A stretch of 24,999 nt of DNA, taken from positions 1-24,999 of IMG/VR virus record IMGVR_UViG_3300010885_008624. The stretch is one strand, 5' to 3'. The notes under the pieces were generated by a model. The model was not told the origin of the DNA. It did no database searches and saw only the letters and a program-made list of their open reading frames with translations. How positions within the stretch are numbered: the first letter of the stretch is position 1; each line of letters starts with the position of its first letter. The DNA is from a virus. Positions 14,778 to 24,064 of the stretch are shown one piece after another. A program made the translations under genes and the position numbers.

Positions 14778-15348
14778 AACCATCGCCATCGCCTCCCTCG
14801 CCATGGCCACCATCGGCACGGGCATGGCTGTCGTCGGCCAGGTGAAGCAGTCCGAGGCTGCATCCGCGAACGCCAACTATCAGTCGCAGGTTGCTCGCAA
14901 CGCCGAACAGGTCGCGAATCAAAACGCCACCTTCGCCCGACAGAAGGGGGAAATCGCCGCCCAGAACCAACAGCGCCAGACCGCGCTTCTCTTGGGCAAG
15001 CAGCGGGCCGCGCTCGCGTCGCAGGGCAGCGACATCAACAGCGGATCGGCGACGGACATCTACGGCGACACGGCCCGGACTGGCGCGCTCGATACGCTCA
15101 CGATCCGCAACAACGCCGCGCGCGAGGAGTTCAATTTCAAGGCGCAGGCGGCTGGTGCGGGCGGGATGGCGGGAATGGCCGATGCCACCGGGGCGAACGC
15201 ACGCGGCGGCCTGCCGTTCGGCGTCGGCGCTACCCTCCTCGGCGGAGCCTCCAGCATCGGCGAAAAGTTCGCGAACTACTCCAATAAATTCGGCTGGCTA
15301 CAGGGTGGTGGTGGATCGTTCCCCATCGGTGGGGGGCATGAAATCTAA
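14767..15348 (+). CDS. small membrane-active internal virion protein (T7 gp14-like)
   Basis: The 193-residue product has a hydrophobic segment near the N-terminus (TIAIASLAMATIGTGMAVVG, about residues 5-24), then an Ala/Gln-rich stretch likely to form a coiled coil (QVARNAEQVANQNATFARQK), and a Gly-rich C-terminal third. This is the make-up of the small ejection-core proteins such as T7 gp14, which enter the outer membrane during infection. The ATG at 14767 overlaps the previous gene by 11 bases. Its stop overlaps the next start as TAATG. Function is inferred from composition and order, with family-level identity not certain. Confidence 0.7.
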   Translation: MGVETIAIASLAMATIGTGMAVVGQVKQSEAASANANYQSQVARNAEQVANQNATFARQKGEIAAQNQQRQTALLLGKQRAALASQGSDINSGSATDIYGDTARTGALDTLTIRNNAAREEFNFKAQAAGAGGMAGMADATGANARGGLPFGVGATLLGGASSIGEKFANYSNKFGWLQGGGGSFPIGGGHEI

Positions 15349-17861
15349 TGGCCGGCGGTCTTTCCATCCCCGAATACCAGACGCCACAGGTTGCGCCGAC
15401 AACGCCGCTTCAAGCGCCGAATATCAGCTCGACCCCGGACGCATTCGGGGGGCAGGCGGGTGCGCAGCTTGAGCGTGGGGGTGCCCGTCTCGACCAGGGG
15501 GCCGATGCCCTTGCGCGCTGGGCGCTTCGCGAACAGGGCCTACACAACGAGGCCCAGGCCAAGGACGCCGACACCGCTCTATCGAACGAGATGCGGACCA
15601 TCCTGTTTGATCCCACGAAGGGCTACTTCGCCCAGCGTGGGCGGGGGGCAATCGACGGCGCCAAGCCGGTGCTGGAGGCTATCGACCAGCTCCAGCAGAA
15701 ATACAGGTCCTCGCTCGGCAATTCCGATGCGCAGCGTATGTTCCGCGATGTGGCGGAGCAGCGGGTGCGCGCGGTCAACGATCAGGTCGCGAGGCATGTG
15801 ACGGCGGAGACGCGGACGTGGCTGGACCAGGCCAGCGTGGCGCGGCGGCAGTCCCTCATCAACGACATCCCGACCGCGATTTACGATCCCGTCCAGCGAG
15901 ACAAGCTTATTGGGGCTGCTGCAAACGAAGCGATCCAGCACGCCATCGACCAGGGGCTTTCGCCCGAGGCAACCCTGCTTGCTGGCCAAAAGGCCCGCTC
16001 GGATGGCATCAAGATTGCCGTGCTTGCGATGTCCGACAGGGACCCTCTGGCCGCAAAGCAGTTCCTCGACGCGAACAAATTGAAGATGGACGCCAACGAT
16101 GTGGTCATGCTGGACCGCACGTTGAAGGAACAGGCGACGCACCGGGCGGCGCAGAACATCGTGCAGGGTGTGGTGTCGACTGGTGGAAATCCGGGCGGCG
16201 CGTCGATCTCCGGCGTTCATGCCGACGCCAAGAGCGCGCTCGCGGCCAAGGGCATTACGGTAGGTGTCTCGTCCGAGACGCGCACGCCCGCGCAGAACGA
16301 TGCCGTTGGGGGAGCCAAGGATAGCCAGCATCTTCACGGCAACGCAATCGATGTGCCGCTCGCTGGCATGACCGAGGCGCAGCAGCAGGAAGTTCTCAAA
16401 CAATACACCAGCGATCCGCGCGTCAAGGGCGTGGGCTTCTATCCAGGCTCGCATATCCACATCGACACGCGCGCGGGCGAGAAGGTGTCGTTCGGATCGA
16501 AGGCCGACCCCACGGGCCAGAATTGGCCGCAGTGGGCCAAAGATGTGGTGGGGGCGTGGAAGGGCGCGGCGCCTGATAACGTGTCGTCCGGCGTCATCAG
16601 CATGCTCGGCAGCGGACCGGCGAAGGCCATCCTGAAACTGCCGGATAATACACCGCTGCGATCCGGCATGGTGCTGGCGCACGCCGGCATTCCCGATGCA
16701 GAGGGCGCCACGACGCGCATCTACGAGGCCAACCCGTTCCTGGCACAAGTCCAGACCGTGGGGGACCTCAAGGCGCTGGCCGGGCAAAACCCGGCCACTG
16801 TGCTTGCCAGCTCTCCGTCGCGTCCGAACCTAGATTTGATGATGCAAGAGGGGCTTCGTCGCGCGGGCTCCGATCCAGACTTGCGCGAGAAGACCGCTGC
16901 GATGATAAAAACGGAGTACGCCACGAAGCTCGCGATATGGACCCGCGACAAGGACGATGCAGAAAAACGGGCCATCGACCACATCAACGGCGGCGGAACG
17001 ATCGACAACATCCCAGCTCCTATCCGGGGGCGCCTTGATGCCGACTCCATGATTAAGGTCCAGGCATACGAAGAAAAGGCCATCGAAAAGAAGCGCACGC
17101 GCATCTCCATGGAGACCGAGAAGTCGCTAACCGATTTGCTGTTCCTTGGCCAACTTACTGATGAAGAAGTCGTCAAGAGCCGCGACCAGTTTAAGACGGC
17201 CAAGGAATATCAATCGTGGAGAGAGGCGGCGAGCGGTAAAGGTCGGGTCGATGACCCGAACACTTATGAGATAATCCAGCGAGGGCTCGGCACTCGCGAC
17301 ATGCGAGATGATATCTTCTCTGCGCACGCGAACCGTAAGATCAGTACCGAGACGCGGACAGCGTTCCTAGAGAAGAACGCCACCCTCATGAAGGAAGGCG
17401 CGCCGGCCACGCCCTACAAACTGGGACATGATTATGTCACGCGCGCTCTCGATCCCGGCTTGATGGGGGCTGGAATCAGCCGGCAGACGGCGGCGGCGGG
17501 CATCAAGGAATACGACCAATACGTGGCGGCCAACCCCCAGCGGGAGAGCGAGACACCGAAGAACTACGCCAAGCGGCTCAATACCTTTGCTGAGGATACC
17601 GTCAAGCGGTGGTCCCTCATCAACACGCAGGAGATGGCCGTCTCTCTGCCGCTGCCCGCGCATGCTCCGTTCAATCGTTCGGAAATGTCGAGCCTGCCCA
17701 AGCCCGAGGCGACCAAGAAAATCATCGCCACCAACAAGGAACTGGAGAAGCGCTTTACCGAGGGACGGATCACTGAAGACCAGTACAATGCCGACTCGAT
17801 TGCGTTGCTGCGCTGGCATGAGTTCGTCCAGAAGCGCCCCGACACTCCGGCGAAAAAGTAG
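15348..17861 (+). CDS. internal virion/ejection protein with M15-type murein peptidase domain
   Basis: The 837-residue product is a large helical ejection protein with an embedded peptidase. Residues about 288-375 carry the zinc peptidase M15 signature SxHxxGxAxD, seen as SQHLHGNAID at 326-335 (H328 and D335 as ligands), preceded by SSETRTPAQNDAVGGAKD and followed by GSHIHID (367-373, with H371 as the likely third ligand). M15 enzymes cut peptide crosslinks or stems in peptidoglycan. Here it would open the wall as the core is ejected, replacing the transglycosylase domain of T7 gp16. The flanking parts (1-280 and 400-837) are alpha-helical and charged. The ATG at 15348 overlaps the upstream stop; the next gene starts 3 bases after its stop. 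Confidence 0.82.
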   Translation: MAGGLSIPEYQTPQVAPTTPLQAPNISSTPDAFGGQAGAQLERGGARLDQGADALARWALREQGLHNEAQAKDADTALSNEMRTILFDPTKGYFAQRGRGAIDGAKPVLEAIDQLQQKYRSSLGNSDAQRMFRDVAEQRVRAVNDQVARHVTAETRTWLDQASVARRQSLINDIPTAIYDPVQRDKLIGAAANEAIQHAIDQGLSPEATLLAGQKARSDGIKIAVLAMSDRDPLAAKQFLDANKLKMDANDVVMLDRTLKEQATHRAAQNIVQGVVSTGGNPGGASISGVHADAKSALAAKGITVGVSSETRTPAQNDAVGGAKDSQHLHGNAIDVPLAGMTEAQQQEVLKQYTSDPRVKGVGFYPGSHIHIDTRAGEKVSFGSKADPTGQNWPQWAKDVVGAWKGAAPDNVSSGVISMLGSGPAKAILKLPDNTPLRSGMVLAHAGIPDAEGATTRIYEANPFLAQVQTVGDLKALAGQNPATVLASSPSRPNLDLMMQEGLRRAGSDPDLREKTAAMIKTEYATKLAIWTRDKDDAEKRAIDHINGGGTIDNIPAPIRGRLDADSMIKVQAYEEKAIEKKRTRISMETEKSLTDLLFLGQLTDEEVVKSRDQFKTAKEYQSWREAASGKGRVDDPNTYEIIQRGLGTRDMRDDIFSAHANRKISTETRTAFLEKNATLMKEGAPATPYKLGHDYVTRALDPGLMGAGISRQTAAAGIKEYDQYVAANPQRESETPKNYAKRLNTFAEDTVKRWSLINTQEMAVSLPLPAHAPFNRSEMSSLPKPEATKKIIATNKELEKRFTEGRITEDQYNADSIALLRWHEFVQKRPDTPAKK

Positions 17862-17864
17862 ACC

Positions 17865-20800
17865 ATGGCCGATCCCGATCTCATCGCCCAAGCGCCACCG
17901 CTTGAAATCACGGTATCGCCGACCGCGAGGCCGCCGACCTTCACGCCGGAAGGGCGCACGGGTGGCGGCGCCGGTGCCGGGGGGCAGGCAGCCCCGACGA
18001 TTGGTGACGACTACTTGCGGCAAACGCAGGCGGAGCAGGCGCGACATGCTCGCGAGATACTGGGCGGTCTGGCTGAGGGCGACAAGCCAGCAGGCGGCGC
18101 AAAAGCTCCAGCGCAACCGACCGAGGCAGCCCCACAGACGTGGCAGGAAAAGGCCATAGCGGCGCGGAATGCGCTCGTGATGGCTCCCGTGACCGTTGGG
18201 AAGGCATACGTCGCCGCCAGCAAGGACGTGGCGCGCAGCCTGCCGCAGGCGCCGGCCGCCATCGTTGGGGGGGCTGGCGAAGCCGTTCGGCAACTCAGTC
18301 GAGCGGGCGCCTCGCTGGATCAGTGGCTGAGCGAAAAGACGGGGGGGATGATCGGCACGTCGCTCGATGAATACAAGACGTTGCTGAGGGCCGATCCCAA
18401 GACGGCGGCCGATGCAAACCTACCCGACGCGGAGTTGTGGAAGCGGATCGAAAAGAGCGGCAATGAGCTGCTGAAAAGCGTCGTGCCGTCGATCGGCAAG
18501 CCCGATACCGTGACCGGCGGCCTGATCCACGATGCGGCTCAGTTCCTGACCGGCATGGCGGTTGGCGGCAAGTTGCTAGAGGGCATGACTATCCCTATCC
18601 AGGGCTTCGGCAAGGCTGTTGCCACTGGTGCTTTCTCCGACTTTGCGGCGCGCGACCCGGATGCGGCCAAGCTCGCCGACCTGATCGAGAAGCACCCGGC
18701 GCTGAAAAATCCAGTGACTGGTTTCCTCCAGGCGAAGGAAGACGACCCCGAAGTAATGAAGCGCCTCAAGGCCGCCCTGGAGGGGGCGGGGATGGGTGTC
18801 GTGACGGAGGGCTTCATCCGTGGCCTTCGTGTCCTCAAGGCCCGCAACAAGGCCGGGCAGGCCGCTGGAAACGATGCCTCGCTGTTGACCAAGATGGAGG
18901 AGGACGCGGCGGCCAAGTTCGGTCGCATGTCGGATGAGGCCATGGCGTTGATTGGCGATCCGACCGCCCCGCTCGTGTCGGCCAGAACGCCGGGGCAGAA
19001 GGCATCCGTCGCGGCCAAGCGGATCGATGCCGCCGGCCGCGACTTCGATGGCGCACCGCTCCAGTCCCCGACAACGATCAAAGCCTATCACGGCAGTCCG
19101 TCCGAATTCACGTCATTCGATGCGGCCAAGATCGGCAGTGGAGAGGGTGGAAAGCTCACCGAGGGCACCGGGCATTATTTCACCTCCAACCCACTGCTGG
19201 CGCACGAGTACAAGGATTTCGCCAAGGGGCCGAAGCAGAACATCCCGAACGGCAAGGAAGGCGGACCGGGCCACCTCTATGAGGTTGAGCTGCACGTCAA
19301 GCCAGAGGAGCTGATGACGTGGCCGCGCATTGCCTTGGCGAAGCAGCCGCCAGAGGTGCAGGCGCTCGCCAAGGAATGGAAACTGACGGCCGCCGAGTCC
19401 GCATCCGGCCGTGAAATCTATGCCGCGATCAAGGCCAAGATCATGGCCAAGGATGCGACGCTCACCGAGGCGGCGGCGGAGAAGGAGACGGCCCGCATCG
19501 TAGGCGAGAAGGTTCCCGGATCGAAGTATCAAGAGCCGGACTTGCATGGCGGCCTGCATACCAACTTCGTTCTGTTTCCCGGCAACGAAAGTCGCGCAAA
19601 GGTGGTCCGGCGCAACGGGCAAGCCGTGCCAGACCCGAATGATACGCGATCCGCCGATGAGATCATGGCGGCGCTGGAAGCCAAGCTTGAAGCGAACACG
19701 TCGAATATCTCGACGCAGGAACTTGCGAACGGTTTGGTCAAGACCGTCGATGCTGGCGGCAATGACATCTATGTCAACTTCGCCCGGATCGACAGCCCGG
19801 AGGCGGTGAAAAAGACCATTGGATTGATGGCGGATGCCGGCCAAGCGCGGATCGACGCCAAGCGCGGCGGAGCAAAGCAGACCTTCCGGGAAATGGAGGG
19901 TCTGGCCGACGACCTTGGAATGGACGTGACTGACCTCCTGTCCCGTCGTTCCGGGGCGCCGATGAGCGCGGCTGAGGCGCTGGCGGCTCGCAGTCTTCTC
20001 GTGGCGTCAGGCTCTCGCCTCACTGAGTTGGCGCGGAACATCGCTGGCGGCACAGCTAGGCCGGCGGAGGAGTTCGCCTTTCGCCGACAGATGGCTTTGC
20101 ATGCGGCCATTCAGGCCGAAGTGATTGCGGCCCGCACAGAGACCGCCCGAGCGCTGGCGTCTTGGAACATTCCCCGAGGCGGAAGCCTGGAGGCGTCGAA
20201 GTCTATCCACGAGACATTGGAGGCCATGGGCGGGAGCGCCACGACGCACCAGCTTGCGTTGCGGCTGTCGCAGTTGAGCGCTCAGGGTCTTAACAGCCCG
20301 GCGAAGTTCAACGACTTCGTGCGCAAGAGCGCGACAGCGGCAACGATCGATGCTGCCATGGAGGCGTGGAAATCCGCACTCCTCTCGGGACCGACAACCC
20401 ACCTATCCAACATGTTCTCCAACACTTTGACCATGGGTGTGATGACCGGCGAGCGCCGCGTCGCTGCGATGATTTCCGACTTCCGTGGAACGGTCGACGG
20501 CGTGGCCGCTGGTGAGGCCGACGCCATGGTGCATGGCTTGGTCGAGTCGTCCAAGGACGCCTTTCGGATGGCGTGGGCTGCCTTGAAGACCGGAGATAGC
20601 GAGTTCGGCCGGGCCTCCGGTAAGGCCGACATGATGCAGACGCGGGCGATCTCCCGCGAGGCGTTGGGGCTGCCCGACAACGTATGGGGCAACGCGGTCG
20701 ACTATCTCGGGAAGGGCTTCAATGTCCCCTTTCGCTTGCTCACGGCTGAGGACGAGTTCTTCAAGACGATGACCTTCCGCATGGAACTTCACGCCCAGGC

Positions 20801-22211
20801 GCAGCGCGTCGCCGTATCGGAGGGTCTGACTGGCGAGGCGGCCTTCCGCCGCATGCGCGAGGTGATCGACAATCCACCCGAGGTGGTGAAACTGGCGGCC
20901 CAAGACTTTGCGTTGGCCGCGACCTACAATCGCGAGCTGACTGGAGCCTTGCAGAAGATCGGACAGGCGCGGGGCGATGATGGTGCTATGGGCCGCGCAC
21001 TGCAATTCGTGCTGCCCTTCTTCCGCACACCCGTGAACGTCTTCACCGCATCAATGGAGCGCTCGCCCCTCGCCCCTCTGACGGCGCAGTTTCGTGCCGA
21101 CGTGCAGGCAGGCGGAGCGCGGCAGGACTTGGCCCTAGCCAGGATGGCGACTGGAACGACAATTATGGCGATTGCAGCCGACCTTGCCGACCGAGGAATG
21201 ATTACGGGCAGCATCGGCCACTATCCCCAGGAGCGCGAGGCGCGCGAACGCCAAGGCATCCCTCAGTATTCCATCAAGATCGGCAACAAGTGGGTGAGTT
21301 ACAACAAGCTCGACCCCATCGCCATGCCGATGGCCGTGGCAGCAAACATGGCAGAGCTGGCCCGTCGTTTCGAGATCGAGCCGGACAAGGTGGATAGCGT
21401 CAAGGAGATCGTGGGGGCTGGCGTGGCTGCCACGGCTAAGGCTGCCCTAGACCGTTCGTTCATGCAGGGCACCGCCGGCATTCTCTCCGCTATTGAGAAT
21501 CCCGAGGAGAAAATGGATGCCTACTTGAAGTCGCAGATTGCCGGCTTCTTTACGCCTGCCATTTCCAACACGGTTGCCCAGCTCTCGGACCCGACGAAGC
21601 GCGAGACGTTCGATGCGCTCGATGCTATCGAGGCGCGTATTGCTGGCCTGTCACGCACGCTCATTCCACGGATGGACCTGTGGGGGCGAGAGGTTCGCAT
21701 CGCGGAGAGCGGCGCCGGTCGGGTGTTCGATGTCATTTCGCCGATCAAGGTCCAGAGCGACAAGCCCAACCCCATCGACGCCGAGCTGATCCGGCTCAAC
21801 TTCTTCCCCAAGCGGATCGACAAGAAGGGCCATTGGGACGGGGCGCCGGTCGAGTTCTCGAAGTATCCCGAGGTTTATGCCGCATATGCGAAGCTGGCCG
21901 GAAACGATCTTAAAGAGCCGCAGTACGACGGCAAAGGCATGATGGACTTCCTCAATTCGGTGGTCGAGGGCAAGTCGTCCTACAACGACTATTGGAAAAT
22001 CCTCACAGACGGTGCCGAGGGTGGAAAAGCCCAGTTCATCCAGAAGGTCGTGCAGGACTATCGTAAGGCCGCGCGGCGAGAGATTGAAGGTGATCCGCGC
22101 TTCACTAAGTTCCGCCAATATCTGGTCAAGCAGGGCGGCGACGAGGCGGCGAAGAAGGCCAAGACGCAAGAGGAGCGCGACATCGCGCCCTCCATTCCCC
22201 GCCTTCAATAA
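17865..22211 (+). CDS. large ejection protein with polyvalent-type ADP-ribosyltransferase domain
   Basis: The 1448-residue product is the last and largest core gene, close in size and position to T7 gp16 (about 1318). The first 400 residues are helical and low in recognisable domains. Residues about 404-586 match the ADP-ribosyltransferase domain of phage polyvalent proteins: YHGSPSEFTSFD (408-419), KIGSGEG (422-428), GHYFTSNPLLAHEY (436-449), LYEVELHV (471-478), and NFVLF (567-571) near the end. H409 and Y438 fit the H-Y type of active site; the third residue is not certain. The C-terminal half has SGPTTHLSNMFSNTLTMGVM (841-860) and PFFRTPVNVFTAS (1051-1063), stretches typical of large phage internal proteins. 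No lytic transglycosylase is visible. Confidence 0.82.
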   Translation: MADPDLIAQAPPLEITVSPTARPPTFTPEGRTGGGAGAGGQAAPTIGDDYLRQTQAEQARHAREILGGLAEGDKPAGGAKAPAQPTEAAPQTWQEKAIAARNALVMAPVTVGKAYVAASKDVARSLPQAPAAIVGGAGEAVRQLSRAGASLDQWLSEKTGGMIGTSLDEYKTLLRADPKTAADANLPDAELWKRIEKSGNELLKSVVPSIGKPDTVTGGLIHDAAQFLTGMAVGGKLLEGMTIPIQGFGKAVATGAFSDFAARDPDAAKLADLIEKHPALKNPVTGFLQAKEDDPEVMKRLKAALEGAGMGVVTEGFIRGLRVLKARNKAGQAAGNDASLLTKMEEDAAAKFGRMSDEAMALIGDPTAPLVSARTPGQKASVAAKRIDAAGRDFDGAPLQSPTTIKAYHGSPSEFTSFDAAKIGSGEGGKLTEGTGHYFTSNPLLAHEYKDFAKGPKQNIPNGKEGGPGHLYEVELHVKPEELMTWPRIALAKQPPEVQALAKEWKLTAAESASGREIYAAIKAKIMAKDATLTEAAAEKETARIVGEKVPGSKYQEPDLHGGLHTNFVLFPGNESRAKVVRRNGQAVPDPNDTRSADEIMAALEAKLEANTSNISTQELANGLVKTVDAGGNDIYVNFARIDSPEAVKKTIGLMADAGQARIDAKRGGAKQTFREMEGLADDLGMDVTDLLSRRSGAPMSAAEALAARSLLVASGSRLTELARNIAGGTARPAEEFAFRRQMALHAAIQAEVIAARTETARALASWNIPRGGSLEASKSIHETLEAMGGSATTHQLALRLSQLSAQGLNSPAKFNDFVRKSATAATIDAAMEAWKSALLSGPTTHLSNMFSNTLTMGVMTGERRVAAMISDFRGTVDGVAAGEADAMVHGLVESSKDAFRMAWAALKTGDSEFGRASGKADMMQTRAISREALGLPDNVWGNAVDYLGKGFNVPFRLLTAEDEFFKTMTFRMELHAQAQRVAVSEGLTGEAAFRRMREVIDNPPEVVKLAAQDFALAATYNRELTGALQKIGQARGDDGAMGRALQFVLPFFRTPVNVFTASMERSPLAPLTAQFRADVQAGGARQDLALARMATGTTIMAIAADLADRGMITGSIGHYPQEREARERQGIPQYSIKIGNKWVSYNKLDPIAMPMAVAANMAELARRFEIEPDKVDSVKEIVGAGVAATAKAALDRSFMQGTAGILSAIENPEEKMDAYLKSQIAGFFTPAISNTVAQLSDPTKRETFDALDAIEARIAGLSRTLIPRMDLWGREVRIAESGAGRVFDVISPIKVQSDKPNPIDAELIRLNFFPKRIDKKGHWDGAPVEFSKYPEVYAAYAKLAGNDLKEPQYDGKGMMDFLNSVVEGKSSYNDYWKILTDGAEGGKAQFIQKVVQDYRKAARREIEGDPRFTKFRQYLVKQGGDEAAKKAKTQEERDIAPSIPRLQ

Positions 22212-22265
22212 TCCGATAGGGCACAGAATGCGCCATCCCGCCAACCCATCCTATAGTGCCGCACC
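22211..22265 (+). promoter_or_regulatory. conserved leader / putative phage promoter, copy 2
   Basis: This 55-base stretch aligns with 2671-2724: ATCCGATAGG (22211-22220), AC[G/A]GAAT, a GC block, and a -10-like TATAGT at 22252-22257 followed by GCCGCACC and the ATG at 22266. TATAGT is one mismatch from TATAAT and lies 8 bases before the start codon. There is no Shine-Dalgarno, so the expected start of transcription is close to or at the ATG. It stands between the core genes and the tail fibre, a natural place for a new transcription start. Confidence 0.5.
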
Positions 22266-23843
22266 ATGACGGTTTCGAGCACCACCTCCAGGGTCGTCTA
22301 CAGCGGCAACGGCGCTACGACCGTCTGGCCGTTTAACTTCAAGGTCGCGACCGCCGCCGACCTCGTGGTGATCTACACCGACACGACGGGCACCGATTTC
22401 ACCCTCTCGACCTCGCAATATACCGCGACGGGCTTCAACCTGGATGCCGGCGGAAACGTCACCTATCCCACGGTCGTATCCGGCGCCTCGCCCATCGCCA
22501 CGGGGACGAAGCTCACCATCTATCGCAGCGTCGCGCTGACGCAGCCGGCTTCGATCTCCAATCAGGGGGCGATGTGGCCCCAGGTGATCGAGGCCGCGCT
22601 CGACCGCCTCACCTACATGGCGCAGGCGGTATCCGATGCCGTCTCCCGCGCCTTGGTCATCAGCCCGACCGACAGCACGGCAATCAACAATCTACCGAAC
22701 GCCACCGAACGGGCAAATTCATTCCTCGCCTTCGATGCCACGGGACAGCCGATAGCGGCCACGAGCATCTCGATTACGGCTGTCACCACCTGGCTCGCGA
22801 CGAATTTCCTTCTCGTAGGCACGTCTGCCGCGACCGCTCTAGCGGCCCTTGGCGGCCTCGCGTCGAGCCTGTTCACGACCCGAGGGGATATTCTGGTGCG
22901 TGGTGCCAGCGTGGCGCAACGGCTCGCCGTGGGCACGAACGGCCAAGTTCTCACCAGCAACGGCACGGACCCGGCATGGGCTACGCCCGCAACCGTCACG
23001 GTCCCGTTCCCCGGTGCCCGACAAACGGTGCCAAGCGGCCCGGTCGATACCGCCGGCCTGCCGACATTCTTTGCTGCCACCTTCACCGGCCTTACGATCA
23101 CGGCGCAGAACATCAGCGCGAGCTATCCGCTTGTCGCTACCGCCGCTAACGGGTGGAGCGCGACCACTGGATTGCCGGTCGATACCGTAGGCTACAGCAG
23201 CACCAACCCCGTATGGCCGGCGGCCACGATCAACCGCGCGGCGACGGCTCCCAACTTCGCCTATCTGACGATTGCCGCCGGTGTCCTCACGCCGTTCTAC
23301 ACGTTGCTGGCTCCGATCTATCAATGGGGCGGAACGCCCGCGACGACAAGCGGGCAGTTCACGTTCAACATATCGGAGATGCGCGGCTACCTTGGGAACG
23401 GCTCGACCGCTCCACAGACAAATGCCGTCTTCGTCGGCGAGGTGGCGACCAACGGGACGGACATCATCTCGACTGTCTGCTACGCCTACAACGGTGGATA
23501 CGAGAAGGCATTCACCGCGACGCTCCCGGCTGCGGCCACCGCTGTCTCGTTCAATCACAACATCGGCGTGCCGCCTTGCGTGTTCGATTTCCGCATCCGC
23601 TGCAACGCGACGGAAGCGGGTTATGCCGCTGGAGACATTCTAAGCTTTCGCGATATCAACGGCGACAACAGCGCGCAGTTCATGCAGCAGGCTCTTGAAG
23701 TCACGTCCAAGGCCATGAGCTTCATTGCCAACTCTCCCAACCCCTATTGGGTAATCAACAAGGGCACGGCTGCCAGAACGGCGCTGACGCTGGCGAAGTG
23801 GGACTATGCGCCTGTGGCACGTCGTGGTTGGGGAGGAGCCTAG
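22266..23843 (+). CDS. tail fibre protein with T7 gp17-like N-terminus
   Basis: The 525-residue product has an N-terminal attachment domain (about 1-130) like T7 gp17: YSGNGATTVWPFNFKV (12-27), LVVIYTDTTGTDF, a YTATGFN strand, LTIYRSVALTQP (83-94), and the helix IEAALDRLTYMAQAVSDAVSRAL. This part binds the tail tube. The middle includes GDILVRGASVAQRLAVGTNG (207-226) and VLTSNGTDPAWAT, a repeat-like motif common in phage fibres. The C-terminal 250 residues are beta-rich with no recognised receptor domain and probably decide host range. The ATG at 22266 lacks a ribosome-binding site and follows the conserved leader. No intramolecular chaperone motif is evident. Confidence 0.82.
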   Translation: MTVSSTTSRVVYSGNGATTVWPFNFKVATAADLVVIYTDTTGTDFTLSTSQYTATGFNLDAGGNVTYPTVVSGASPIATGTKLTIYRSVALTQPASISNQGAMWPQVIEAALDRLTYMAQAVSDAVSRALVISPTDSTAINNLPNATERANSFLAFDATGQPIAATSISITAVTTWLATNFLLVGTSAATALAALGGLASSLFTTRGDILVRGASVAQRLAVGTNGQVLTSNGTDPAWATPATVTVPFPGARQTVPSGPVDTAGLPTFFAATFTGLTITAQNISASYPLVATAANGWSATTGLPVDTVGYSSTNPVWPAATINRAATAPNFAYLTIAAGVLTPFYTLLAPIYQWGGTPATTSGQFTFNISEMRGYLGNGSTAPQTNAVFVGEVATNGTDIISTVCYAYNGGYEKAFTATLPAAATAVSFNHNIGVPPCVFDFRIRCNATEAGYAAGDILSFRDINGDNSAQFMQQALEVTSKAMSFIANSPNPYWVINKGTAARTALTLAKWDYAPVARRGWGGA

Positions 23844-23845
23844 CC

Positions 23846-24055
23846 ATGTGGATTGGACAGGCCGGGAACATCTACATCGGCGATTGCCGCGATGGCGACC
23901 GTAAGGCGACGGACGATGAAATCGCTGCATGGAAGGTAAAGACCGCGCCGGACTATCGCGCGCTTCGGCAATATCCGCCCATTTGCGAGTTCGACAAGAT
24001 CGCGGACTGGATGGCCGCCTGTGACGCAGTGAACGCCAAGTATCCAAAGGCTTGA
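23846..24055 (+). CDS. small tail-fibre-associated hypothetical protein
   Basis: A 69-residue protein beginning MWIGQAGNIYIGDCRDGD and ending with RALRQYPPICEFDKIADWMAA and KYPKA. The pattern of a YPPI stretch followed by an acidic helix and a terminal YPK is seen in small proteins encoded after tail fibres, some resembling XkdW or fibre assembly proteins, but I cannot name a family firmly. The ATG at 23846 has GGAGGAG about 8 bases upstream, inside the 3' end of the fibre gene. Good translation and proximity suggest a partner of the fibre. Confidence 0.62.
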   Translation: MWIGQAGNIYIGDCRDGDRKATDDEIAAWKVKTAPDYRALRQYPPICEFDKIADWMAACDAVNAKYPKA

Positions 24056-24064
24056 GGATCTATC

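Noticed and set aside
22266-23843. Diversity-generating retroelement target in the tail fibre, suggested by the likeness of head genes to phage BPP-1
   Set aside because: No adenine-rich variable/template repeat pair, no C-type lectin ending in the fibre, and no reverse transcriptase in the window.
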